From: Ureibacillus massiliensis 4400831 = CIP 108448 = CCUG 49529 | GTDB lineage: Bacteria > Bacillota > Bacilli > Bacillales_A > Planococcaceae | Direction of reading: 5' to 3' | Assembly (NCBI RefSeq): GCF_000772965.1 | Contig: NZ_JPVQ01000001.1 | Span: 124,001 to 188,000, forward strand | Length of the DNA stretch: 64,000 bases | Shown here: positions 27,717-35,967 of the stretch, in pieces | How positions within the stretch are numbered: the stretch's first letter is position 1 | How the letters are laid out: the number at the start of each line of letters is the position of its first letter | Made by a program: the position numbers and the translations under genes | The notes under the pieces: model-generated | Database searches by the model: none | What the model saw: the letters and a program-made list of their open reading frames with translations, nothing else | Told to the model about the DNA's origin: nothing

Positions 27717-27780
27717 GATAAATCATACATACTTAGTTGGTATTATCTGAGGGATATGGATAAACAGTAAGGAGACCTGT

Positions 27781-28791
27781 ATGCTTGAATTTCAAAATAT
27801 TACGAAAATCTATAAATCTAAAGGTAAAGAAGTAGTCGGTGTAGATAATGTTTCCTTAAAGGTAAACAAGGGGGATATTTTCGGAATTGTAGGTTATTCC
27901 GGTGCAGGAAAAAGTTCATTGCTTCGCTGTGTAAATCTATTGGAGCGTCCAACAAGTGGAAAAGTACTTGTGAACGGCGTAGATTTAACGGAACTATCGA
28001 GCAAAGATTTGAGAACTGCACGTTTGAAAATCGGTATGATTTTTCAACATTTCTATTTAGTAAGTCAAAAGACAGTTGGTGAGAACATCGCATTCGCATT
28101 ACGTGCTGCCAAACTACCAAAAAACAGAATTGATGCTCGCGTTGATGAGCTATTGGATATGGTAGGCTTAACGGACAAGCGTGATGTGTATCCAGGTCAG
28201 CTAAGTGGGGGACAAAAGCAACGTGTTGGGATTGCAAGAGCCCTTGCTAATAATCCATCCATACTGCTTTGTGATGAAGCAACCTCTGCACTTGATCCTA
28301 AAACGACTCTATCAATCTTGCGCCTTTTAAAGGATATTAATAAAAAGCTAGGCATTACGATTGTTTTAATCACACATGAAATGGATGTTGTGAAAGAGAT
28401 ATGTAATCGTATGGCGATTATGCAGGATGGTCGGGTCATCGAAGAAGGAGAAGTGTATGATATTTTTGCTAGTCCACATGAGCCTTTAACGCAAGAATTC
28501 ATCAGTAGCGTTGTTTCATTTGAAATTCCTCCAGCTATTTTAAAAGATGTCCAAGGAGAAATTATTAAAATACTATTCAAAGGTAGTGTCGCAGGAGAAG
28601 GCGTAATTGCCGATACAATGCAGCGCTTCGATGTGAAGGGGAACTTCCTTCACGGTACCATTGAATATATTCAAGATCGCCCATTAGGAATTTTCTTAAT
28701 GGAGTTACAAGGTGATTCGCAAGCTGTAAAGGATGCGAAGGGCTATATGGAAGAACGTGGCGCAATCGTGGAGGTGATTTCTCATGTTTGA
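27781..28791 (+). CDS. metN: Methionine ABC importer, ATP-binding protein
   Basis: 336 residues. Walker A GYSGAGKSS (38-46), Q-loop, signature LSGGQKQR, Walker B LLCDEATSALDP and H-loop THEMDVV; the last ~90 residues form the NIL regulatory domain that binds methionine and inhibits transport. Powers uptake of L- and D-methionine through MetI. GGAG upstream of ATG 27781; its stop overlaps metI by 8 nt, so the genes are translationally coupled. Confidence 0.93.
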   Translation: MLEFQNITKIYKSKGKEVVGVDNVSLKVNKGDIFGIVGYSGAGKSSLLRCVNLLERPTSGKVLVNGVDLTELSSKDLRTARLKIGMIFQHFYLVSQKTVGENIAFALRAAKLPKNRIDARVDELLDMVGLTDKRDVYPGQLSGGQKQRVGIARALANNPSILLCDEATSALDPKTTLSILRLLKDINKKLGITIVLITHEMDVVKEICNRMAIMQDGRVIEEGEVYDIFASPHEPLTQEFISSVVSFEIPPAILKDVQGEIIKILFKGSVAGEGVIADTMQRFDVKGNFLHGTIEYIQDRPLGIFLMELQGDSQAVKDAKGYMEERGAIVEVISHV

Positions 28792-29452
28792 TTTTCCACA
28801 CTTTATAGAAATGCTACCGGATATTTGGAAAGCATTCCAAGAGACACTAGTCATGCTCGGGATTTCGCTTTCAGTTTCATTAGTAATTGGGTTACCAATA
28901 GGAATCTTACTTTTTGTAACTGACAAGGGATTGTTCTGGGAAAATTGGTTTATAAAAAATGTGTTTGGTTTTGTAGTGAACTTAGTTCGTTCGATTCCAT
29001 TTATCATTTTACTTGTTGCTTTGTTCCCATTAACGGATTTTATCGTTGGTGGAACGATAGGACCTGTTGCAGCCAGTGTGTCATTGTCAGTGGCAGCCAT
29101 TCCGTTTTTTGCTCGTTTAGTAGAAGGGGCTTTACGGGATATTGATAAAGGTGTTATTGAGGCGACCATTGCAGTTGGTGCAACACCTTGGATGATTATT
29201 AAGGATGTTCTCATTCCCGAAGCAAAATCTAGTATCATACGTGGGGTTACTCTAACGGTGATTAGTTTAGTCGCATACTCTGCAATGGCAGGCGTAGTCG
29301 GAGGCGGGGGTATTGGTGACTTAGCAATCCGATTTGGCTATTACCGTTATGACGATACAATTATGATTTCGACTGTCGCAATATTGATCATTATCGTTCA
29401 ATTAATTCAATTTGCAGGCGAATTCATAGCAAAATCAGTTGACAAAAGATAG
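28784..29452 (+). CDS. metI: Methionine ABC importer, permease
   Basis: 222 residues, five predicted membrane helices. The EAA coupling motif with conserved Gly (EATIAVGATPWMIIKDVLIPEAKSS, around residues 122-146) docks onto MetN. AMAGVVGGGGIGDLAIRFGYYRY is a family hallmark. Overlaps metN and is followed 17 nt later by metQ. Confidence 0.93.
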   Translation: MFDFPHFIEMLPDIWKAFQETLVMLGISLSVSLVIGLPIGILLFVTDKGLFWENWFIKNVFGFVVNLVRSIPFIILLVALFPLTDFIVGGTIGPVAASVSLSVAAIPFFARLVEGALRDIDKGVIEATIAVGATPWMIIKDVLIPEAKSSIIRGVTLTVISLVAYSAMAGVVGGGGIGDLAIRFGYYRYDDTIMISTVAILIIIVQLIQFAGEFIAKSVDKR

Positions 29453-29469
29453 AAGAGGAGAAAAAGATA

Positions 29470-30324
29470 ATGAAGAAATATTTATTAACGTTCCTTACTT
29501 TAGCACTAGCAGTAGTGTTAGCGGCTTGTGGAGGATCAAACGAAGAATCAACTTCAACAGATCAAGGAAGTACAGATACTCAAGAAGAGAGCAAAAGCAT
29601 CGAATTAGGTGCAACTGCTGGTCCATATAGTGATATGCTAAGTAAAGCAATTATTCCGCAATTAGAGGAAAAAGGGTATACAGTAAAACTAACTGAATTC
29701 CAAGATTATATTCAACCAAACAAAGCATTAGACAATGGCGAAATTGACGCTAACTTGTTCCAACATACAATTTATCTAGAAACATTTGAACAACAAAATG
29801 ATATGGATTTAGAGGCTTTAATCATCGTTCCAACTGCTCCAATGGGCTTCTTCTCAGAAAAATTCACTTCTGTTGAAGAAATTGCAGACGGTGCAACAGT
29901 AGCACTTCCAAATGACCCATCAAATGCAGCTCGTGCACTTGCGTCTTTACAAGAACAAGGTTTAATCGAAATTGATCCGAATGTAGATACTTTAACGGCA
30001 TCTGAAAAAGATGTTGTGAAAAATGATAAAAACTTAGAATTCTTACCAGTGGAAGCTGCTTCTTTACCACGTCAAATTCAAAGTGTTGACATCGCAGCAG
30101 TTCCAGGTAACTTTGCTTTAGCAGCAGGTTTAGATTTAATGGACGCAATGTTCCTAGAAAATATGCCTGACCAATATCGTAATGTAGTTGCGGTTAAAGC
30201 AGATAACAAAGATTCTCAACTAGCAAAAGATTTAATAGAAATCGTTGAATCAGAAGAATTCGAAGCAGTAATCGATGCGGAATTCCAAGGCTTCGGTAAA
30301 CCTGAATGGATGGTAAACCGTTAA
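29470..30324 (+). CDS. metQ: Methionine-binding lipoprotein
   Basis: 284 residues. Signal peptide ending in lipobox LAAC with lipidated C20, a Ser/Thr/Gln linker, then the NlpA/MetQ fold (LGATAGPYSDML, GEIDANLFQHTIYLETF, PNDPSNAARAL, PGNFALAAGLD). It delivers methionine to MetNI at the outer face of the membrane. GAGGAG upstream. Last gene of the operon. Confidence 0.93.
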   Translation: MKKYLLTFLTLALAVVLAACGGSNEESTSTDQGSTDTQEESKSIELGATAGPYSDMLSKAIIPQLEEKGYTVKLTEFQDYIQPNKALDNGEIDANLFQHTIYLETFEQQNDMDLEALIIVPTAPMGFFSEKFTSVEEIADGATVALPNDPSNAARALASLQEQGLIEIDPNVDTLTASEKDVVKNDKNLEFLPVEAASLPRQIQSVDIAAVPGNFALAAGLDLMDAMFLENMPDQYRNVVAVKADNKDSQLAKDLIEIVESEEFEAVIDAEFQGFGKPEWMVNR

Positions 30325-30343
30325 TTTTATAAGAATTTACTTG

Positions 30344-30380
30344 CTCAAGGTGTTTATAACGAACACCTTGAGTTTTTTTA
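30344..30380 (+). terminator. Terminator of metNIQ
   Basis: CTCAAGGTGTT (30344-30354) pairs with GAACACCTTGAG (30361-30372); seven T residues follow. Confidence 0.9.
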
Positions 30381-30431
30381 TTGACATTAAAGTGATACGC
30401 TGATATGGTTATACACATAAGTATATAACCA
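30381..30431 (+). promoter_or_regulatory. Promoter and palindromic operator of the GntR/ABC operon
   Basis: TTGACA (30381-30386), 17-bp spacer, TATGGT (30404-30409). Overlapping the -10 and start point is the inverted repeat TGGTTATA (30406-30413) and TATAACCA (30424-30431), separated by 10 bp. This fits autoregulation by the YtrA-type repressor encoded first in the operon. Confidence 0.65.
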
Positions 30432-30540
30432 TAAAACTTTGTGGAACGGGAACTGATGAATGATAGTGAGATGTTCGAGATGATATTGTTTAGTCGAAGT
30501 GTAAAAGAAATTTAAGTTAGAAGTGAAAGTGGTGAGAGTA

Positions 30541-30918
30541 TTGAGCGGTTTTTTAGAAGAAGATAAGCCGATCTATGTCCAAATTCGTGAAAAAATTGAA
30601 GATCAAATTGTTGATGAACTTTTAAAGGAAGGGGAGCAAGCACCCTCTACAAATCAGCTTGTCAGCTTTTATAAAATTAATCATGCAACGGTATCGAAGG
30701 GGGTTAACCAACTAGTGGAGGAAGGTATTTTATTCAAAAAGAGAGGAATAGGAATGTTTGTTGCAGATGGTGCGAGAGAAAAGCTCATTCAAAAGAGAAA
30801 GGATGCTTTTTTAGATAATTATGTCGTGGGTCTCGTTCAAGAAGCGAAAAAATTAGGAATTAGCGATCAGGAACTATTCGATTTAATAAAAAAATGCAAA
30901 AGTAGTAAAGGGGAATGA
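30541..30918 (+). CDS. GntR-family regulator, YtrA subfamily
   Basis: About 125 residues from TTG 30541, with GGTGAG a few bases upstream; GTG 30523 is an alternative start. A winged helix-turn-helix (PIYVQIREKIEDQIVDELL, APSTNQLVSFYKINHATVSKG, GIGMFVADGA) is followed by a short helical tail for dimerisation and no ligand-binding domain, the YtrA form. Such repressors control the ABC transporter genes that follow, often in response to wall-active antibiotics. Stop overlaps the ATPase gene region. Confidence 0.85.
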   Translation: MSGFLEEDKPIYVQIREKIEDQIVDELLKEGEQAPSTNQLVSFYKINHATVSKGVNQLVEEGILFKKRGIGMFVADGAREKLIQKRKDAFLDNYVVGLVQEAKKLGISDQELFDLIKKCKSSKGE

Positions 30919-30920
30919 CC

Positions 30921-31787
30921 ATGCAAATAGAAGTGAAAAATCTCTCTTTGAAATTTGGTAAGCACTTTGCTCTTAAGGATATCAGCTTTCAATTAAAGGA
31001 GAATAAAATTTATGGATTAATAGGCAGAAATGGTGCGGGGAAAACATCGTTGCTTTCCTTATTAGCATCCTTCCGTGAAGCGACTGATGGCACATTGAGA
31101 ATTAACGGAGAAGTTCCATTTGAGAACGCAAAAATTATGCAACAGGTAAACTTTGTTTTTAATAAAGACTATAAGGATGAAACGGATAAGTTAAGTGATT
31201 TACTGGAAGATGTACGTCGCTATCGTCCAAATTTCGATTTAGAATATGCAAATTATTTGATACAAAAATTCAAATTGCCAAAGAATAAGCCATTAAAACA
31301 GCTATCAAAAGGAATGCAATCAGCAGTTAGTGTCACCCTCGGATTAGCAAGCCGTACACCCATTACGATATTTGATGAAGCATACAACGGTATGGATGCA
31401 CCAACAAGAGAAATTTTTTATAAAGAATTGTTAGAAGATCAGTCGGAGCATCCACGTATAATGATTCTTTCAACGCATCTTGTATCTGAAATGGATTATT
31501 TATTTGATGAGGTTTTGATTATAGATAAAGGGCAGCTTATTCTCCATGAAGACTATGAGACACTCGTGACAAAGGGTGCATCTATTACTGGGGAAGCTGC
31601 GGCAGTAGATACATTTGCACACTCTAAAAAGATACTAAATACAAAACAATTAGGTAATACAAAGTCCGTTATGATTTATGGTGAACTGAGTGATGATGAC
31701 CGTAAATTAGCTAAAACAAAGAGTCTAGAGATTGGTCCGATATCATTACAGGATCTATTTATTCATCTAACAGAAGGGGAGGATTAA
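30921..31787 (+). CDS. ABC transporter ATP-binding protein
   Basis: About 288 residues (ATG 30921; ATG 30915 also possible). Walker A GRNGAGKTS, signature LSKGMQSA, Walker B ITIFDEAYNGMD and the H-loop STHLVSE. The degenerate signature (LSKGM) and ~80-residue C-terminal extension are typical of antimicrobial-peptide or bacitracin-type exporters such as YtrB. Couples to the next gene, which starts right after its stop. Confidence 0.87.
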   Translation: MQIEVKNLSLKFGKHFALKDISFQLKENKIYGLIGRNGAGKTSLLSLLASFREATDGTLRINGEVPFENAKIMQQVNFVFNKDYKDETDKLSDLLEDVRRYRPNFDLEYANYLIQKFKLPKNKPLKQLSKGMQSAVSVTLGLASRTPITIFDEAYNGMDAPTREIFYKELLEDQSEHPRIMILSTHLVSEMDYLFDEVLIIDKGQLILHEDYETLVTKGASITGEAAAVDTFAHSKKILNTKQLGNTKSVMIYGELSDDDRKLAKTKSLEIGPISLQDLFIHLTEGED

Positions 31788-31788
31788 G

Positions 31789-32559
31789 ATGAATCGAATC
31801 TACTCAAAAGTGGCATTGGATATGTTTATCATGCAGGGAACATGGGCATTTGGCTTTATGACTATTCTATTTTTTATTCAATCCGGAAAAATCGTTTTAT
31901 CGCTGTTTAATGATAAAAGTGTAAATACTTATTTTGACTCATTATTCTTTACATCGAATATCGTTATGCTAGTAGTTGGTATTATTTCAGCTGTTGGTGT
32001 GTTATCCCACTATGTTGGCAACGGTGTTACGAGAAAAGACTTTTTCAAAGGAACAATGATTGGAACAATAGGTCTTTCCATTGTCATGCCAATAGTAGGT
32101 ACTATTGTTTCAAGTTTACTCAACTTCATCGTTAAACTTATAAATATGCAAGTAGAAATAAAGCCTTATGATGGACTGATTAATGAGCCTGATGGAAATA
32201 TCATTTCTGATATTATTTTATCTGTCATTTTTACCCCATATGAAGACCCTATCGGAAATTGGTTATTGGCTATCTTTATTTTAGCAATAAATATGTTCAC
32301 TTATTATGTTGCGGGTTGGTTAATTGGCGCGGCTTTTGGACGATTTGGGATATTCGGTATCCTTTCAATTATATTTGCGTTTATCCTAATATTTATTGAA
32401 GATATTTTAATATCGAAAGGTTTAGGTTTACCAGTTCCAAGTTTCATGCAAAATGTCGAAGTTCCATTTATCCTTTCAGTAATTGGAACGGTAGTATTGC
32501 TTGCAGTATTTTGTTGGATTATACGTCAATTAACGAAAAGAATAATTGTGAAATTGTAG
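31789..32559 (+). CDS. ABC transporter permease
   Basis: 256 residues with six hydrophobic segments and no EAA loop, as in ABC-2-like export permeases. GGGGAGG upstream of ATG 31789, translationally coupled to the ATPase. NGVTRKDFFKGTMIGTIGLS resembles the cytoplasmic loop of YtrC/bacitracin-type permeases. Substrate unknown; the set regulator-ATPase-permease matches Ytr-like stress modules. Confidence 0.8.
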   Translation: MNRIYSKVALDMFIMQGTWAFGFMTILFFIQSGKIVLSLFNDKSVNTYFDSLFFTSNIVMLVVGIISAVGVLSHYVGNGVTRKDFFKGTMIGTIGLSIVMPIVGTIVSSLLNFIVKLINMQVEIKPYDGLINEPDGNIISDIILSVIFTPYEDPIGNWLLAIFILAINMFTYYVAGWLIGAAFGRFGIFGILSIIFAFILIFIEDILISKGLGLPVPSFMQNVEVPFILSVIGTVVLLAVFCWIIRQLTKRIIVKL

Positions 32560-32574
32560 CTAGGAGTAAAGCGT

Positions 32575-32605
32575 CAGGTACTATTCTAATTTTGAATAGT
32601 GCCTG
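32575..32605 (+). terminator. Stem-loop after the ABC operon
   Basis: CAGGTACTATTC pairs with GAATAGTGCCTG (one mismatch) around a T-rich loop. No strong T-tail, so weak as a terminator. Confidence 0.5.
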
Positions 32606-32662
32606 TAAATATTTGGTGGTAAGCTTTTTGTGTGAGGAACAAGCTGTATGTCTTTAAGAGAC

Positions 32663-32701
32663 AAAAAAGCAAGAATGCTTTATAACATCCTTGCTTTATT
32701 T
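32663..32701 (-). terminator. Bidirectional terminator before mtnE
   Basis: AAAGCAAG and CTTGCTTT pair; runs of A on the left and T on the right let it act on both strands. Confidence 0.75.
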
Positions 32702-32704
32702 TGC

Positions 32705-33892
32705 CTATTTAGATGTAACGAATTGGTTATCAAATAGTCCTAGCTTTTCAATGCGGCGAACGGCTTCTCTTAGACGATCTTCGCTTACTAGCAGGCCAAC
32801 TCGAATATAACCTTCACCAAACTCACCAAAGCCGTTTCCTGCTGCAACTGCAACATCTACTTTATCTAATAATAAATCCGCAAATTGCTGACTTGTAAAG
32901 CCTTTTGGAACAGGAAGCCATGCGAAAAATGACCCTTTTGGAGCGGTTACATCCCAGCCAATCCGATGTGCTTCTTCAACTAATGCATTACGGCGGCTTT
33001 CATAAATTGCACGCTGTTCATCAACACATTGTTGGTCACTATTCAATGCTTCAATAGCGGCATACTGTAGAGCGGGGAAGATGCTCACAAATAAATGATC
33101 CTGAATTAAATTAATAGCTTCGATAAACTTAGCATGTCCCACTGCAAAGCCAACACGCCATCCTGCCATGTTGTATGTTTTCGATAATGTATATAACTCT
33201 ACACCTACATCTTTTGCACCTTCAGCTTGTAGGAAGCTGACAGGCTTTTTACCATCGAAACCAAAAGCTCCGTAGGCAAAGTCATGTACAACACCAATGT
33301 CATTTTCTTTCGCGAATTGAACAGTCTCATTATAGAAAGCTAAATCTGCTGTTGCCCCTGTCGGATTGTTTGGATAATTTAAATACATCAGTTTTGCACG
33401 GGACTTTACTTCATCCGATAACTGACTGTAATCTGGTAAAAACCCATTCTCCGCAAGGATCGGCATCGTATCGAATCGTACATCACCAAGTACAACCCCT
33501 GATAAATAATCTGGATATCCCGGGTCGGGTAGAAGCATCGAATCACCAGGATTCAACATAGCCATTGGTAGCTCAACTAAACCAATTTTAGCCCCACCTA
33601 AAATCGCCACTTCAGTTGTTGGATCAATATCCACATCGTATTCTCGTTTATAAAAGTTTGCGATTGCTTCTTTAAATTCCTGTAAACCTGTAAACGGCGA
33701 ATACCTGTGAGTCTGTGGGTTTGTAACAGCCGTTTGAAGTGCTTTTACAATATGGTCAGGTGTAGGGCAATCAGGATTTCCTTGTCCTAGATTAATCACA
33801 TCTCGACCTTCTGCAACGGCAGCACTTACCTTTTGAACAAGTGACGCAAAAAATTGTGTTGGTAGCTTTTTAAGTTTTTCAGATAAGTCCAT
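32705..33892 (-). CDS. mtnE: Glutamine-dependent aminotransferase of methionine salvage
   Basis: About 395 residues from ATG 33892, which has GAGG 9 nt upstream; the frame is open to ATG 33907. Class I aminotransferase: INLGQGNPDCPTP, YLNYPNNPTGA, and the PLP-lysine in YTLSKTYNMAGWRVGFA. LPTQFFASLVQKV near the N-terminus resembles B. subtilis MtnE, which makes methionine from 4-methylthio-2-oxobutanoate using glutamine. Divergent from the nitrilase gene mtnU, which supports the call. No S-box leader is present, unlike many mtn genes. Confidence 0.85.
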   Translation of the reverse strand: MDLSEKLKKLPTQFFASLVQKVSAAVAEGRDVINLGQGNPDCPTPDHIVKALQTAVTNPQTHRYSPFTGLQEFKEAIANFYKREYDVDIDPTTEVAILGGAKIGLVELPMAMLNPGDSMLLPDPGYPDYLSGVVLGDVRFDTMPILAENGFLPDYSQLSDEVKSRAKLMYLNYPNNPTGATADLAFYNETVQFAKENDIGVVHDFAYGAFGFDGKKPVSFLQAEGAKDVGVELYTLSKTYNMAGWRVGFAVGHAKFIEAINLIQDHLFVSIFPALQYAAIEALNSDQQCVDEQRAIYESRRNALVEEAHRIGWDVTAPKGSFFAWLPVPKGFTSQQFADLLLDKVDVAVAAGNGFGEFGEGYIRVGLLVSEDRLREAVRRIEKLGLFDNQFVTSK

Positions 33893-34063
33893 TATTGTCA
33901 TCCTCATTTTCTAAAAGTGTATAATGCATATGAAAATAGTATGTTTTATTCTATAATAATAGCAGGAATTCTATACTTTGCATACTATTCAGAATATAAT
34001 TACAATAAGTATGTAGCAAAAATCATATAACGTTTTAATCAAAATGTCTAGGGGGATGAAAAA

Positions 34064-34855
34064 ATGAAAATCGGGTGTATTCAATTAAATGTTGGATTTG
34101 GAAAAGTGGAAGAAAATTTTGAACGTGCAGAGCAGTTCATTCGCGAAGCTGCAAGTAAAGGGGCAGAGCTGGTAGTACTGCCGGAAATGTGGAATACAGG
34201 CTACGCGCTTGAAAAGTTACCGGAGCTAGCAGATGAAAACGGGGAACGTACAAAAGCCTTTTTACAAAAGCTAGCAAGTGAATTAGCTATACATATCGTG
34301 GGCGGATCTGTTGCAACAAAGCATGACGATAAATTTTATAACACGATGTATATTGTAGATAAAGAGGGCGAGCTCGTAAGCGAGTACAGTAAAGTTCATT
34401 TGTTTAGATTAATGAATGAAGATAAATTTTTAGAATCCGGCGATCAAATGAATCGCTTTACATTAGGGGATATTGAAGCGGGCGGCGTTATTTGCTATGA
34501 CATCCGTTTCCCTGAATGGCTTCGTGCTCATGCATTAGCTGGAGCGAAAGTATTGTTCGTTTCTGCACAATGGCCAACTGAACGTATCGACCATTGGAAA
34601 ACATTATTGCAAGCGCGTGCCATCGAAAATCAATGCTACATCGTTGCAGTAAACCGTATCTCTCACAAGGTGCAAAACTTCAACGGTCAATCTATGGTCA
34701 TTGAACCTTGGGGAGAAATTGTCTGGACAGGTACCGAAGACGAAGAACTTGCGATTGTAGATGTGGATTTCTCAAAAGTCGATGAAGTGCGCGGAAGAAT
34801 TCCAGTTTATGACGATAGAAGACCGGGATTGTATGCAGGAGTTGTAGGGGAATAA
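34064..34855 (+). CDS. mtnU: Carbon-nitrogen hydrolase, omega-amidase MtnU
   Basis: 263 residues of the nitrilase superfamily with catalytic triad E41 (LPEMWNTGY), K110 (YSKVHLF) and C144 (GGVICYDIRFPEW). It would deamidate 2-oxoglutaramate, the by-product of glutamine transaminases such as MtnE encoded divergently next to it. GGGGG upstream of ATG 34064. Alternative: another omega-amidase or YafV-type enzyme. Confidence 0.85.
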   Translation: MKIGCIQLNVGFGKVEENFERAEQFIREAASKGAELVVLPEMWNTGYALEKLPELADENGERTKAFLQKLASELAIHIVGGSVATKHDDKFYNTMYIVDKEGELVSEYSKVHLFRLMNEDKFLESGDQMNRFTLGDIEAGGVICYDIRFPEWLRAHALAGAKVLFVSAQWPTERIDHWKTLLQARAIENQCYIVAVNRISHKVQNFNGQSMVIEPWGEIVWTGTEDEELAIVDVDFSKVDEVRGRIPVYDDRRPGLYAGVVGE

Positions 34856-34975
34856 TTCAGTTTTGGAGTTGCAACCTACGACAGGATTTACAAAACATTA
34901 ACATTTTTTAAATGGAATAAATTAAATATTTCTCATAGACTAAATCAAGACTCTCTGAAGCTGTGATGAACTGAA

Positions 34976-35035
34976 CCTTATTTGTTAGAAAGAAATCTAA
35001 GAAATAGGGTTTAGTTTTGGGCTTGGAGGGTTTTT
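34976..35035 (+). terminator. Probable terminator of mtnU
   Basis: CCTTATTTGTTAGA and TCTAAGAAATAGGG form a long stem with one mismatch and one G-T pair; T tracts follow at 35010-35016 and 35031 on. Confidence 0.5.
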
Positions 35036-35126
35036 TATTTTTGTAAAAATGTTGCGCCTCGATTAATGAAATACATACACGGAATAATGAAATGAAGACT
35101 GACCACAAAGTGCCAGCCTTACGAAT

Positions 35127-35615
35127 TTAAAAATATGGGATGGTTGAAATAACTAAAGCGAAGATGAAAAGATTGATTATCAGCACTACTCCAAAGGCAA
35201 TGGCCATTATAATGAGTGTTGCTCGTGCATAATTCCTCTTAGTTTCCGATGTGTTTCCTGATCCAACTGCCCAAATAATTAAAAATACAATATTAGCAAT
35301 CGGTATCATCAACAACAGTAAGTTTAATACCCAGTGCTTCACAGAAATAGGGTTATCAAAGGATGATACTTGAGGGTTTGCATAATACCCAGCTTGTTGA
35401 TATTGGCTATATGAGGGCTGCTGATAATTTTGCTGATACTGCCCTGGTTGAGTAAACTGATTATTTTGTGGTGGTATTTGCTGGCTTTGATAATGCGCCG
35501 ATGGATCACTTTGATTACCGTAAGTCGATGCCTGCTGATTCGTTTCCTGCCCTTTAGAAGCACACTCCGTACAGGGATTTACACTCGACTCTTTCCCACA
35601 ATTTTCACAATACAT
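35127..35615 (-). CDS. Zinc-ribbon, Gln-rich membrane protein
   Basis: 162 residues. An N-terminal zinc ribbon (C3, C6, C15, C18) is followed by a low-complexity Gln/Pro/Tyr linker (~25-85) and two membrane helices (VLNLLLLMIPIANIVFLIIW, ATLIIMAIAFGVVLIINLFI). Proteins of this build are common in Firmicutes and function is unknown. Weak start context at 35615. The linker is Gln-rich and repetitive (QYQQ, QQPS). Confidence 0.75.
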   Translation of the reverse strand: MYCENCGKESSVNPCTECASKGQETNQQASTYGNQSDPSAHYQSQQIPPQNNQFTQPGQYQQNYQQPSYSQYQQAGYYANPQVSSFDNPISVKHWVLNLLLLMIPIANIVFLIIWAVGSGNTSETKRNYARATLIIMAIAFGVVLIINLFIFALVISTIPYF

Positions 35616-35746
35616 TCGTATTGCCTACTTAAAAATTTAAAGTAATACCACTAACAACCTAAAAATTCTATCAGTTGTAACTATATTTATTTTATTTTTT
35701 ATGATCGAGAGTATTCGGGGGATGGGTGGATTAATGTGATTTTCAG

Positions 35747-35835
35747 TGTGTTATTCCCACATGTTCAGATAAAAAACTTCTTTTTTTGAATATAATAATT
35801 AAATTTTTAAATCCCATGATGTTCAAATAAATGAT
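35747..35835 (-). ncRNA. crRNA-like regulatory RNA (CreR-type) with two degenerate repeats
   Basis: On the minus strand, 35833-35805 matches the array repeat at 22 of 29 positions, keeping TGAAC and the 3' handle TGGGATTTAAA. After a 27-nt spacer (35804-35778), 35777-35748 matches again with small indels (GTTTT, ATCTGAAC, GTGGGA). The spacer starts ATTTAATTATTATATTCAA; its first 19 nt match the cas6 5' region at 18 of 19 positions. A promoter reads into it: -35 TTTACA (35869-35864), 16-bp spacer, -10 TATACT (35847-35842), predicting a start near 35835, at the first degenerate repeat. CreR and CreA RNAs with degenerate repeats are known from other CRISPR loci. Transcription and processing by Cas6 are inference. 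Confidence 0.7.
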
Positions 35836-35841
35836 AGTACT

Positions 35842-35869
35842 AGTATACATATTTAAAATTAATTGTAAA
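35842..35869 (-). promoter_or_regulatory. Promoter of the crRNA-like RNA
   Basis: TTTACA at 35869-35864, 16-bp spacer and TATACT at 35847-35842 on the minus strand, back-to-back with the cas promoter (its -35 begins 18 bp away). Confidence 0.5.
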
Positions 35870-35886
35870 ATACTTCATTTTTATCA

Positions 35887-35915
35887 TTGACATTTATTAG
35901 GTTATTTTGTTATAT
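35887..35915 (+). promoter_or_regulatory. cas operon promoter
   Basis: TTGACA (35887-35892), 17-bp spacer, TTATAT (35910-35915), predicting a start near 35922 and a 5' untranslated region of about 45 nt to the cas6 TTG. Confidence 0.75.
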
Positions 35916-35935
35916 TTTGGTTATAAGTTGATAAA

Positions 35936-35957
35936 TTGAATAAAATAATTAAATAGG
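35936..35957 (+). promoter_or_regulatory. Predicted target of the crRNA-like RNA, next to cas6 RBS
   Basis: TTGAATAAAATAATTAAAT (35936-35954) matches the complement of guide positions 1-19 except position 12, which type I Cascade flips out of the duplex. The next three bases, AGG, are part of the AGGAG ribosome binding site and read 5'-CCT on the strand that carries the protospacer, a PAM-like triplet known for type I-B systems. Binding here would roadblock transcription from the cas promoter. Confidence 0.65.
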
Positions 35958-35967
35958 AGTGTTAAAT

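Noticed and set aside
27717-27780. metNIQ leader examined for an S-box riboswitch
   Set aside because: Too short and lacks the conserved helices and GA motifs of the S-box.
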